This document shows, piece by piece, positions 1 through 5,636 of a stretch of DNA of 6,222 bases (position 1 is its first letter; the number at the start of each line of letters is the position of its first letter). A program made the position numbers and the translations under genes. The notes beneath the pieces are model-generated. The model was not told the DNA's origin. It ran no database searches and saw only the letters and a list, made by a program, of their open reading frames with translations. The DNA is from Cellvibrionales bacterium UBA4495 (lineage in GTDB: Bacteria > Pseudomonadota > Gammaproteobacteria > Pseudomonadales > Porticoccaceae): NCBI GenBank assembly GCA_002388905.1, contig DGNJ01000072.1, positions 1 to 6,222 of the forward strand. Direction: 5' to 3'.

Positions 1-1261
1 AGGCCTGATACTTGAGGGTCATATTGCGCCGGCCGATGGCACCGCGCGCGTTTTTGGAAATATGGGGCCAGGTGTCGGTGTCGTCCTGCTCGATTAACCC
101 GGATGAACCGAGTTGCTGGACACTGCTGCGCAGCATCTTTTCCTTTGTAGCTTCCGGGCAGTCCTTCTCCGCGAATACCCAGGTCCAGAATTCGGATTGA
201 TGGGGTCCTCGGGGCACAATGATATGGGCACCGAGAGCGCCAAGCATCTCGCCGTCCGGCTGGGGCGCGTAGACGAAAGCCAGCTGGATATTGGGGAAAA
301 TCCCTCCCACCTGGGGCGGAGCCTTGACCAGAAGTTCTATCTGCCGCTCGGAGAGATGCCTGGCGAGCTGGGGCACCAGTTCCCCGGTCACCCCGGGAGG
401 GGGAAGCTTGAGAAGCCGCTCCTCCAGGGTCATTCCGGACAGGTCGGTACCGGAATCCACAAAGGTCTGCTCGATGGGGATGCAACGCAGGTTGTGGCCG
501 TTGGCGCTCACGTTGACCCCGTACATGGCCGGCGGGGTGCCGTCGTCGCCGGCCTTGAACAGCCCCATATCGGTGAGCCAGCGGTGCAAACTCAGGGTGT
601 GGAAGCCGTCGCCACCGGATTGCTCGCCATTACACTTCCAGTTGCAGTCCAGCATGATCTTTTGGGGTGGACCCAGTACCTCCAGGCCCTGGTCGGTGCG
701 GCAGAACAGCATATCCAGGTAGAACTTGAAGTCCCCCAGGAATTCCTCCAGGGAGGGACCGTCGTGCTCCCAGGTCGCGAAAATCAGGCCGCCGTAGAGC
801 TGTACGCGGGCTTTTTTCAGGCCCAGCTCGGATTTCTCGCGGATATTGCCGTGCATCTTCTCCTTTTCGGCGGGGGCACCGACGAAATCGCCGTTGGGGC
901 GGAAGGCCCAGCCGTGGTAGATGCACTTGTGAACCGGGGAGTTGCCCTCCTCGCCCAGGGCCACGCGCATGCCCCGGTGAGGACAGACGTTAAGAGAGGC
1001 ATGGATATTGCCCTCGCGATCCCTGGCGACAATCAGTTCATCCTCGCCAATGGGGCGCACCATATAGTCATTGGGCTCCGGGATCTCGGATTCGTGGCCC
1101 AGGAGATTCCAGCACTTGCCGAAGAGCTGTTCCAGCTCCCACTCGTAGAGCCCGGCGTCATCCATCACCGCCAGGGATACCTCGCGGGTGTCGCGATTGA
1201 TCAGATCGTCGACCGACCTGCCTCTACTCGGGCGGCCAACGCCCGGTACCTTTATGTTCAT
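1..1261 (-). CDS. Rieske aromatic-ring-hydroxylating oxygenase, large (alpha) subunit, partial at the left edge
   Basis: This is the oxygenase component that takes electrons from a ferredoxin/reductase chain and inserts O2 into an aromatic or related ring. The minus frame starts at ATG 1261-1259 and stays open to the window edge, giving 420 residues, so little of the C-terminus should be missing. Seen: a Rieske [2Fe-2S] motif C93-x-H95-x17-C113-x2-H116. In the catalytic domain, NWKCNGEQSGGDGFHTLSLH carries the iron ligands H221 and H226 and the bridging D218. EQDDTDTW near 391-398 gives D394 as the third iron ligand (D362 in naphthalene dioxygenase numbering). The position matching naphthalene dioxygenase Asn201 is Gln214. 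The start is backed by AGGG six bases upstream (1268-1271). A beta subunit may follow beyond the left edge. Family is certain; substrate, and mono- versus dioxygenase activity, cannot be read. Confidence 0.95.
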   Translation of the reverse strand, partial: MNIKVPGVGRPSRGRSVDDLINRDTREVSLAVMDDAGLYEWELEQLFGKCWNLLGHESEIPEPNDYMVRPIGEDELIVARDREGNIHASLNVCPHRGMRVALGEEGNSPVHKCIYHGWAFRPNGDFVGAPAEKEKMHGNIREKSELGLKKARVQLYGGLIFATWEHDGPSLEEFLGDFKFYLDMLFCRTDQGLEVLGPPQKIMLDCNWKCNGEQSGGDGFHTLSLHRWLTDMGLFKAGDDGTPPAMYGVNVSANGHNLRCIPIEQTFVDSGTDLSGMTLEERLLKLPPPGVTGELVPQLARHLSERQIELLVKAPPQVGGIFPNIQLAFVYAPQPDGEMLGALGAHIIVPRGPHQSEFWTWVFAEKDCPEATKEKMLRSSVQQLGSSGLIEQDDTDTWPHISKNARGAIGRRNMTLKYQA

Positions 1262-1273
1262 GGCCCACCCTGA

Positions 1274-1284
1274 ACAATTATTGT
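1274..1284. promoter_or_regulatory. Short palindrome in the oxygenase leader, possible operator
   Basis: ACAAT-T-ATTGT is a perfect five-base inverted repeat around one central base. It sits just downstream of the predicted start of transcription and just upstream of the ribosome site of the Rieske gene. The position would suit a repressor, but so short an AT-rich palindrome can arise by chance. Confidence 0.2.
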
Positions 1285-1297
1285 AATACTTGCCTAA

Positions 1298-1325
1298 TCT
1301 ATACCCAGGCCGGGGCCAATATCAA
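1298..1325 (-). promoter_or_regulatory. Probable sigma70 promoter of the Rieske oxygenase gene
   Basis: On the minus strand TTGATA (1325-1320) and TATAGA (1303-1298) are separated by 16 bases. Both boxes are close to consensus. Transcription would start near 1290, giving a leader of about 30 bases with the AGGG ribosome site. It lies in the 146-base gap after the MFS gene, which suggests the oxygenase can be transcribed independently of the transporter. Predicted from sequence only. Confidence 0.5.
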
Positions 1326-1407
1326 CTGCTTTCGGGCCGGCGCGACGTGGATTCCCGCCCCGACCAGTTCTACCAAACCAAACTGGACCGATCGTCACGG
1401 TAGAAAC

Positions 1408-2721
1408 TCAGTCGACCAGAACCGGAGACCTGGACGACTTGTCGCCATTCTTCGATCCGCGGATATCGGCGTGACCCGACTGCGGATCGCCCTCCCGCCC
1501 CGGGGGCCGACCCAGTGTGCAGATAAGCAGTGAAGCCAGAATCGAGCCCGCGCAGAGCAACAGCAGCCAGGGTCGGTAACTGTCGGCGATATCGTAGGCC
1601 ATTCCCGCGATGGCCGAGCCAGCACCGATAAACAGGCCATAGCCGCTCATCATCATGGCAAAGATAGTGCCGTAGCTACGCAGCCCGAAGTAGCGGCTCG
1701 CCATATAAGCGATGACATCCACCTCCGCGCCCAGGCAGAGGCCGACAACGAGGCCGGCTGCGACCGCTATGCCATAACCGCCATTGAGCGCGAACAGCAA
1801 CAGGGAAGCGGCGCAGGGGAGAAGAAAAGCCGCGCCGGCGATCAGGCGGGTATCGTAAAGATCGAACAGCATTCCCATAAACAGGCGGCCGACGATCATT
1901 GATGGTCCGATAAAAAACGCCACCGACGCCGCCATGCCGGGAGACAGGCCGGAATCGATTAACATGGGCTGGATATGGACGAGAAACGTACCCACCGCCA
2001 GCGCCACAAAGGCCAGCGCCAGCAGCAACTGCCAGAAGCGACGGGCACGTAGCGCCTCGCTGACACCATACCCCGCCCCGGGAGAAACCGGGTTGGCCGT
2101 TGGGGAAACGGCCCCGGCCGATGGCTGTGTTCGGGGCGCGCGATCCCGGAACCAGGCCAGGGTCGGGATAAACATCAGCAGTGCGCTGGTCGCGCCCACC
2201 ACCGGAAATATCCAGTTGACCCCCACGGCACGTACCAGCCAGATCACTAACGTCGGCGTCACCGCCACCATCAGCCCACCGCCGGTCAGGCACATTGCCA
2301 GCGCCATACCCCGCTGGACACTGAACCATTTCACAACCCCGGCGGTCCAGACCACCGGCGTGACAAACATGCTGGCGATGCCAAAAAAAGTACAGGCGGC
2401 AAGCCATGTCCAGATCTCCGGACCTGCCAGTCCTATCAGCGAGAATCCCAGCCCGAAAAGCCAGAGGCCCCAGAGTGCGACAATCCGTGTTCCAAGCCTG
2501 TCAGCGAGCACTCCCGCCAGAATATTGCCAACCAGGTGGATGGCCATGATCAGCGTCAGGCCAAAGGCAATTTCCCCACGACTCCAGTCGTAAACCGCCT
2601 GGAGCGGCTTGATCATGGTGCCAATAAAATGTGTGTGGATGCCGCCCAGGGCTATACCCAACGCCGCGGCCAGGACCACGCCCCAGCCGTCGTGCCATTC
2701 CTGCCTTGCTGTGTTTGCCAT
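1408..2721 (-). CDS. MFS transporter, oxalate/formate-antiporter-like, 12 membrane helices
   Basis: An inner-membrane secondary transporter of 437 residues, the normal MFS length. Seen: about twelve hydrophobic segments (roughly 13-35, 50-72, 80-98, 103-125, 138-160, 168-190, then a Pro/Ala-rich central loop 191-225, then six more from 228 to 404) and a hydrophilic tail. The MFS motif A between helices 2 and 3 reads GVLADRLGTR (70-79), and a second copy starts at GRLFMGMLFD (278-287). KWFSVQRGMALA (131-142) and the RYFGLRSYG stretch (343-351) are typical of OFA/monocarboxylate-type MFS proteins, which usually move small organic acids. Next to a Rieske oxygenase it probably imports the growth substrate or a carboxylated aromatic (inference). 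The ATG at 2721 has no clear Shine-Dalgarno site, but no later Met fits the first helix better. The gene ends 146 bases before the oxygenase start. Confidence 0.92.
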   Translation of the reverse strand: MANTARQEWHDGWGVVLAAALGIALGGIHTHFIGTMIKPLQAVYDWSRGEIAFGLTLIMAIHLVGNILAGVLADRLGTRIVALWGLWLFGLGFSLIGLAGPEIWTWLAACTFFGIASMFVTPVVWTAGVVKWFSVQRGMALAMCLTGGGLMVAVTPTLVIWLVRAVGVNWIFPVVGATSALLMFIPTLAWFRDRAPRTQPSAGAVSPTANPVSPGAGYGVSEALRARRFWQLLLALAFVALAVGTFLVHIQPMLIDSGLSPGMAASVAFFIGPSMIVGRLFMGMLFDLYDTRLIAGAAFLLPCAASLLLFALNGGYGIAVAAGLVVGLCLGAEVDVIAYMASRYFGLRSYGTIFAMMMSGYGLFIGAGSAIAGMAYDIADSYRPWLLLLCAGSILASLLICTLGRPPGREGDPQSGHADIRGSKNGDKSSRSPVLVD

Positions 2722-2925
2722 AAATAGGGTTGTCAGTGATTATTATGCCGCGAGAGAGAAGTTGGCCGGACGGTCCGGCACTCGGTGGACCAACCTGTAC
2801 ACTCCGGCCCTGCCTGTCTGGCCACGACGCCCGCGGGGTATAGGCAGGCACAACGTCTATGCCTTATCCATTGTCACCCGTGTGGCAGTCTGGATGGTGA
2901 AGGTCCCGGCCCATGATCCTTCTGC
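2722..2925. other. Intergenic gap between the VOC and MFS genes
   Basis: These 204 bases hold no convincing gene; the open frames across them are overlaps of neighbouring coding frames. The gap contains a 15-base GC-rich palindrome (2765-2779), a possible minus-strand -10 box CATAAT (2747-2742), and a small hairpin, AGGCA (2846-2850) with TGCCT (2860-2864). The hairpin has no T-run on either side, so I do not call it a terminator. Confidence 0.5.
2765..2779. promoter_or_regulatory. 15-base perfect palindrome upstream of the MFS gene, candidate operator
   Basis: GCCGGAC-G-GTCCGGC is a seven-base inverted repeat around one base, 44 bases upstream of the MFS start. A possible minus-strand -10 box (CATAAT, 2747-2742) would put the palindrome on the -35 position, where the sequence (TCCGGC) does not look like a -35 box. 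That arrangement would fit an activator or repressor site. No regulator gene is in the window, so this is inference. Confidence 0.3.
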
Positions 2926-3390
2926 TCAAGGCAGCGCGCGGGCATTTGCCGGATCGAAACGCAAGACAATCTCTGAATAGTGGCCTGCCTGCCGCCGTGT
3001 ATCGATATAGGCAAAGCGCACCGCCGACGTACCACCCTCCATGACCACCGGCGTATTCAGTGCCTCGCAGCTCTCGATTGCCCGGTCCCAGGCACTTTGG
3101 TCGGGCAGCAGAAAGCCGAGATGGTGAAAGCCGATATCGCCGGGATTGTCCGGAAGGGCCTCCAGGTAGATCGACGGCCAGTCCAGGCGCGGCTCGATCA
3201 ACTCGATTTCGGCACCGGGGACAGCAAGATGGGAGAGGTTCAGCAACGCAACTTCATTACCCGCCTCGTCACGCAGGTCCCGAACCACATCGACCACTTC
3301 CGCACCCATGCGGCGTTGGATGCCGGCCACCGCGGCATCGATATCCCGAACCACATAACCAAGCTGAAAAAAACGACCGTAGACTGACAC
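2926..3390 (-). CDS. VOC-superfamily protein (glyoxalase / methylmalonyl-CoA epimerase-like)
   Basis: A small metal-dependent enzyme of the vicinal-oxygen-chelate fold, 154 residues, the normal length for a two-module VOC protein. Seen: first module FFQLGYVVRDIDAAV (7-21) to AEIELIEP (60-67); second module FHHLGFLLPD (88-97) to HYSEIVLRF (137-145). Likely metal ligands by position are Q9, E63, H90 and E140. They match the spacing in methylmalonyl-CoA epimerase (H12, Q65, H91, E141), with the first His replaced by Gln. Family members include epimerases, lyases and extradiol dioxygenases, so the reaction cannot be fixed; in this cluster a step on a ring-derived or CoA-linked intermediate is plausible. 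The start is GTG (3390-3388), chosen because GGGAG (3401-3397) lies six bases upstream. The gene diverges from the SDR gene and is followed by the MFS gene after 204 bases. Confidence 0.88.
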   Translation of the reverse strand: MSVYGRFFQLGYVVRDIDAAVAGIQRRMGAEVVDVVRDLRDEAGNEVALLNLSHLAVPGAEIELIEPRLDWPSIYLEALPDNPGDIGFHHLGFLLPDQSAWDRAIESCEALNTPVVMEGGTSAVRFAYIDTRRQAGHYSEIVLRFDPANARALP

Positions 3391-3396
3391 CCTGCA

Positions 3397-3401
3397 CTCC
3401 C
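3397..3401 (-). promoter_or_regulatory. Ribosome binding site that decides the GTG start of the VOC gene
   Basis: GGGAG on the minus strand lies six bases before GTG 3390-3388. No ATG is nearby in frame, so this site supports the GTG start and the N-terminus MSVYGRFF. Confidence 0.6.
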
Positions 3402-3536
3402 GCTTTGCAATTATTGATTGACCCGCGCTTTCTGTCTGCTGGCCGCCTCCCGGGGGCGCCCCTGACTATTTAACGCTGGCGTCGGGGTAACGATTAACGG
3501 CTTCCGCTAACAGGCGGCACAAAGCGCCAATTCGCG

Positions 3537-3555
3537 ACATATATTAAATATATGT
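3537..3555. promoter_or_regulatory. 19-base perfect AT-rich palindrome, candidate operator
   Basis: ACATATATT-A-AATATATGT has nine-base arms around one central base. It sits just upstream of a possible plus-strand -35 box (3562-3567) in the divergent control region, which is where a regulator controlling both arms would bind. The match is exact, but AT-rich sequence forms palindromes easily, so function is inferred. Confidence 0.4.
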
Positions 3556-3561
3556 ATTTCC

Positions 3562-3589
3562 TTGCCCAAATATAAGAATTCCGTATAAG
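3562..3589 (+). promoter_or_regulatory. Possible sigma70 promoter for the SDR-DUF6282-UGSC arm
   Basis: TTGCCC (3562-3567) and TATAAG (3584-3589) are 16 bases apart. A perfect TATAAT also begins at 3590 but has no -35 box at good spacing. Either would start transcription near 3597-3603 and leave a leader of about 145 bases before the SDR start. Confidence 0.35.
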
Positions 3590-3600
3590 TATAATTTCAC

Positions 3601-3640
3601 ATTGTTTCCAACATCTGTAATATACAAATGAGGGAACAAT
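3601..3640 (+). promoter_or_regulatory. 40-base nested dyad just downstream of the predicted promoter
   Basis: ATTGTTTCC (3601-3609) and GGGAACAAT (3632-3640) pair over nine positions, one of them G-T. Inside, on almost the same centre, TGTA-ATA-TACA (3616-3626) forms a second inverted repeat. The two concentric dyads lie directly after the predicted start of transcription. They could be a repressor site or an mRNA structure. Confidence 0.35.
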
Positions 3641-3711
3641 TAAGCAATTCGCTGCTCTAGCAGTGACGAGACTTGGTATTGATCCCGATATAACCAATAA
3701 ACCGCGCCCAT

Positions 3712-3739
3712 GCCGGCCTATTCTCGAAATAAGGCCGGT
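3712..3739 (+). promoter_or_regulatory. Strong leader hairpin covering the likely SDR ribosome site
   Basis: CCGGCCT (3713-3719) pairs with AGGCCGG (3732-3738). A G-T pair extends the base, and after a bulged A an inner ATT/AAT stem closes a CTCGA loop. The 3' arm contains AAGG (3731-3734), the only Shine-Dalgarno-like sequence before ATG 3747. Folding could therefore limit translation of the SDR gene. There is no T-run, so it is not a simple terminator. Confidence 0.4.
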
Positions 3740-3746
3740 CAGAGCA

Positions 3747-4589
3747 ATGAATGGCCCCATGAATAAACAGATGGAATGGACCTGGCAGGATGGCGTTGCG
3801 GTCATTACCGGCGCCGGTGGTTTGTTGGGCCGGGGCATGGCCGTGACCCTGGCCCGCGCCGGCATGGATCTGGTGCTGGCCGACACCGATACGAAGGCGG
3901 CGGGCAAGGTGGCGGAAGAGATCAAGGCATTGGGGCGCAGGGTTCTGGTGGTGACTACCGACGTTGCCGATCCAGAAGCACTCGAATCCCTCGCCGATCA
4001 GGCCTGGACGGTATTTGGCAAGGTCAACCTGCTGTGCAATAACGCGGGCATTGCGCTTCTTCGCCCTTATGGGGAGTTGACCCTCGATGACTGGAACCGG
4101 GTACTGGGCATCAACCTTATGGGCGTAATCCACGGCATCCACGCCTTCCTGCCCCGCATGGCCGACCAGGGCGGTCTCCGCCATATCGTTAATACGTCGT
4201 CCATGTCCGGAGTCGGAATCGCCTCACTGCGCCCGCTGAACGCACCCTATGTGACCGCCAAGTTCGCCATTGCCGGGTTGACCGAGACGCTGGCGCCCGT
4301 GGCTGCCGCGCAGGGTATCGGCGTGTCCGTATTGTGCCCGGGGATGACCGTCGCCGATCCCTCGAAGCCAATGACCTACGCCATGGCCAGCGCCGAATGG
4401 TACAGGGACAACCTCCTGGACCCCATACAGGTGGCCGAGGAGATGTGCCGGGGCATCGAGGAAAACCGTCTGCATATTTTCCCGCACCGGGCCGGGCTCG
4501 CCGAGGTGGAGCAACGCCACGCCGCCCTACTCGAGGGTTTTCGCCAGGCGGGGAAGACCTCGCCGGAAGAGAAAACCCGGGACACCTGA
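3747..4589 (+). CDS. Short-chain dehydrogenase/reductase, probably NAD-dependent
   Basis: A classical-type SDR of 280 residues that would interconvert an alcohol or cis-diol and a ketone. Seen: nucleotide-binding motif TGAGGLLGRG (21-30), where the usual second Gly is Leu26; an acidic D46 at the end of strand 2 (VLADTD), which favours NAD over NADP; NNAG (98-101); N123 of the catalytic tetrad; Ser152 in NTSSMSG; and Y168-x3-K172. The Ser-to-Tyr spacing is 16, about three more than usual, so there is a small active-site loop insertion. The frame is open upstream to a GTG at 3663, but those residues are unlike SDR N-termini, so ATG 3747 was chosen; ATG 3759 is the alternative. It is first in the plus-strand arm, 28 bases before the DUF6282 gene. 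A role in oxidising the Rieske oxygenase product is inferred from position. Confidence 0.9.
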   Translation: MNGPMNKQMEWTWQDGVAVITGAGGLLGRGMAVTLARAGMDLVLADTDTKAAGKVAEEIKALGRRVLVVTTDVADPEALESLADQAWTVFGKVNLLCNNAGIALLRPYGELTLDDWNRVLGINLMGVIHGIHAFLPRMADQGGLRHIVNTSSMSGVGIASLRPLNAPYVTAKFAIAGLTETLAPVAAAQGIGVSVLCPGMTVADPSKPMTYAMASAEWYRDNLLDPIQVAEEMCRGIEENRLHIFPHRAGLAEVEQRHAALLEGFRQAGKTSPEEKTRDT

Positions 4590-4606
4590 ACACGACTTCA
4601 ACAACC

Positions 4607-4611
4607 AGGGG
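4607..4611 (+). promoter_or_regulatory. Ribosome binding site of the DUF6282 gene
   Basis: AGGGG lies six bases before ATG 4618, within the 28-base gap after the SDR stop codon. It confirms the start and supports translation from the same transcript as the SDR. Confidence 0.6.
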
Positions 4612-4617
4612 ATAACA

Positions 4618-5496
4618 ATGGGTCATATCAAACTCGAGGATGCCGTCGACCTGCACTGTCATTTCGGCCCGGATTTCCTGAATCCCGGTCACGATCTCAA
4701 TCATTCCGTCACTGCCCTCGAGGCCGCCACCGAGGCGGCAGACGCGGGCATGAAAGCGATTGTCCTCAAATCCCACGACTTTCCCACCGCCCATCTGGCC
4801 CACACCCTGCGGGAAACAGTCCCGGGTGTGTGCACCTGCGGCGGCATCGTGCTCGACCACCAGGTGGGCGGTCTGAACCCCTGGGCAGTGGAACATGCCC
4901 TGCGGTTGGGCGCGAAAATCGTCTGGCTGCCCACGGTAGCCAGCCACCAGGACTACCTGAACGGGCTGGGGGAGATCTTCGGCTACCCGGGTACGGGAAT
5001 TATCACCATCGACGAGAAGGGAGAACTGCTGCCCGAGGTACGTGAAATTGTCGACCTCGTGGCCGAGCACGATGCCGTGATCGCCACTGGCCACACGACG
5101 GCCGCGGAACATTATGCCCTGGCCCGTGAGTTCGGCCGCCGCGGCAAGGTAGTCGTGACCCACGCCACCGAACAGATGGCCGGCCCCCACCTGACTCGGG
5201 CCCAGTGCGTCGAGCTGGCGGAACTCGGTGCCTATATCGAACTTACCGCCCAACTGTGCGTCGCCCATATGGGAATGAGCCCCAAACCGGTAAAGGCGGT
5301 GGCGGCGATGATCGAGGCCATTGGTCCCGAGCAGGTGGTCCTGGGAACGGATTACGGCTGGACGGAGGAGCTGCCCCACCCGGCCCAGGGCTTGCGGGAT
5401 TATGTAGACGGCCTCTGGGAAGCGGGACTTTCGGAAACCATGCTCCGGCGCATGGCCTGTGACAACGGCGCCCGTCTGCTCGGGCTCAAGGACTGA
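4618..5496 (+). CDS. DUF6282-type amidohydrolase-like metal-dependent enzyme
   Basis: A 292-residue TIM-barrel-type protein that matches, from memory of the family, the DUF6282 amidohydrolase-related proteins, whose reaction is not established. Seen: VDLHCHFGPD with the metal pair H13-x-H15; VLKSHDFPTAH (49-59), a DUF6282 hallmark; GGIVLDHQVGGLNPWAVE as the conserved core; H159 in ATGHTT; H182 in VVTHATE; and D245 in GTDYGW. These are the amidohydrolase metal ligands of strands 1, 5, 6 and 8. The strand-4 carbamylated Lys of two-metal members is not visible (the strand reads IVWLPTVASHQ), so a one-metal site, or a different bridging residue such as K51, is possible. No signal peptide, so cytoplasmic. 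It follows the SDR by 28 bases and is very likely co-transcribed. Hydrolysis of a ring-derived lactone, lactam or amide is possible but unproven. Confidence 0.88.
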   Translation: MGHIKLEDAVDLHCHFGPDFLNPGHDLNHSVTALEAATEAADAGMKAIVLKSHDFPTAHLAHTLRETVPGVCTCGGIVLDHQVGGLNPWAVEHALRLGAKIVWLPTVASHQDYLNGLGEIFGYPGTGIITIDEKGELLPEVREIVDLVAEHDAVIATGHTTAAEHYALAREFGRRGKVVVTHATEQMAGPHLTRAQCVELAELGAYIELTAQLCVAHMGMSPKPVKAVAAMIEAIGPEQVVLGTDYGWTEELPHPAQGLRDYVDGLWEAGLSETMLRRMACDNGARLLGLKD

Positions 5497-5636
5497 ATCT
5501 CAGGACCGGCACCCTGGTCCAGCTACAACCCCGACTATTAACCGGGGCACTCACGCGATGCGCACGTCATACCTGTGGTGGCCCGTGGGACCCGGTAGTA
5601 ACACCCGTCTCAACAGCTAAAGGAGTTGAAACCAGC
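5497..5636 (+). other. 140-base gap with two small inverted repeats
   Basis: No gene is visible. GGACC (5503-5507) can pair with GGTCC (5516-5520), and CCCCG (5529-5533) with CGGGG (5543-5547). Both stems are five bases and neither is followed by a T-run, so they are not convincing terminators. They may protect the upstream mRNA end or tune readthrough into the UGSC gene. I see no clear promoter. Confidence 0.4.
5619..5625 (+). promoter_or_regulatory. Strong ribosome binding site of the UGSC-family gene
   Basis: AAAGGAG lies 11 bases before ATG 5637, slightly farther than usual. It is the strongest Shine-Dalgarno sequence in the window and fixes the start. Confidence 0.6.

Larger units (their letters stand above)
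3391..3746. other. Divergent control region between the VOC and SDR genes
   Basis: These 356 bases separate the two arms and hold no supported gene. The part next to the VOC gene is GC-rich and has three TAACG repeats (3471, 3488, 3495). From about 3535 to 3660 the sequence turns strongly AT-rich, unlike the rest of the window. That stretch contains a 19-base palindrome, a possible plus-strand promoter and a 40-base dyad. A stable hairpin ends eight bases before the SDR start. Promoters for both arms most likely lie here. Confidence 0.7.

Noticed and set aside
113..1273. A 386-codon open frame on the plus strand
   Set aside because: It lies antisense to the Rieske gene, whose minus frame carries every expected motif. 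The plus frame encodes no recognisable fold and is a by-product of GC-rich codon use.
1326..1375. Imperfect GC-rich inverted repeat after the MFS gene as a terminator
   Set aside because: The stem is broken by mismatches (TCGGG-x-CGG only) and is followed on the minus strand by AAAGCAG rather than a T-run.
3628..3660. A ten-residue leader peptide, ATG 3628 to TAG 3660
   Set aside because: No ribosome site precedes it and it lacks a run of regulatory codons, so it is probably chance.
3663..3746. N-terminal extension of the SDR from a GTG at 3663
   Set aside because: The extra 28 residues do not look like an SDR N-terminus, there is no Shine-Dalgarno site before the GTG, and the stretch contains a strong hairpin better explained as leader.
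4189..5379. A 396-codon open frame on the minus strand
   Set aside because: It overlaps the SDR and DUF6282 genes, both with clear motifs, and crosses their boundary. Its C-terminal part is low-complexity Arg/Pro/Gly typical of a shadow frame.
5503..5547. Rho-independent terminator after the DUF6282 gene
   Set aside because: Two five-base stems are present, but neither is followed by a T-run. They are recorded only as part of the intergenic gap.
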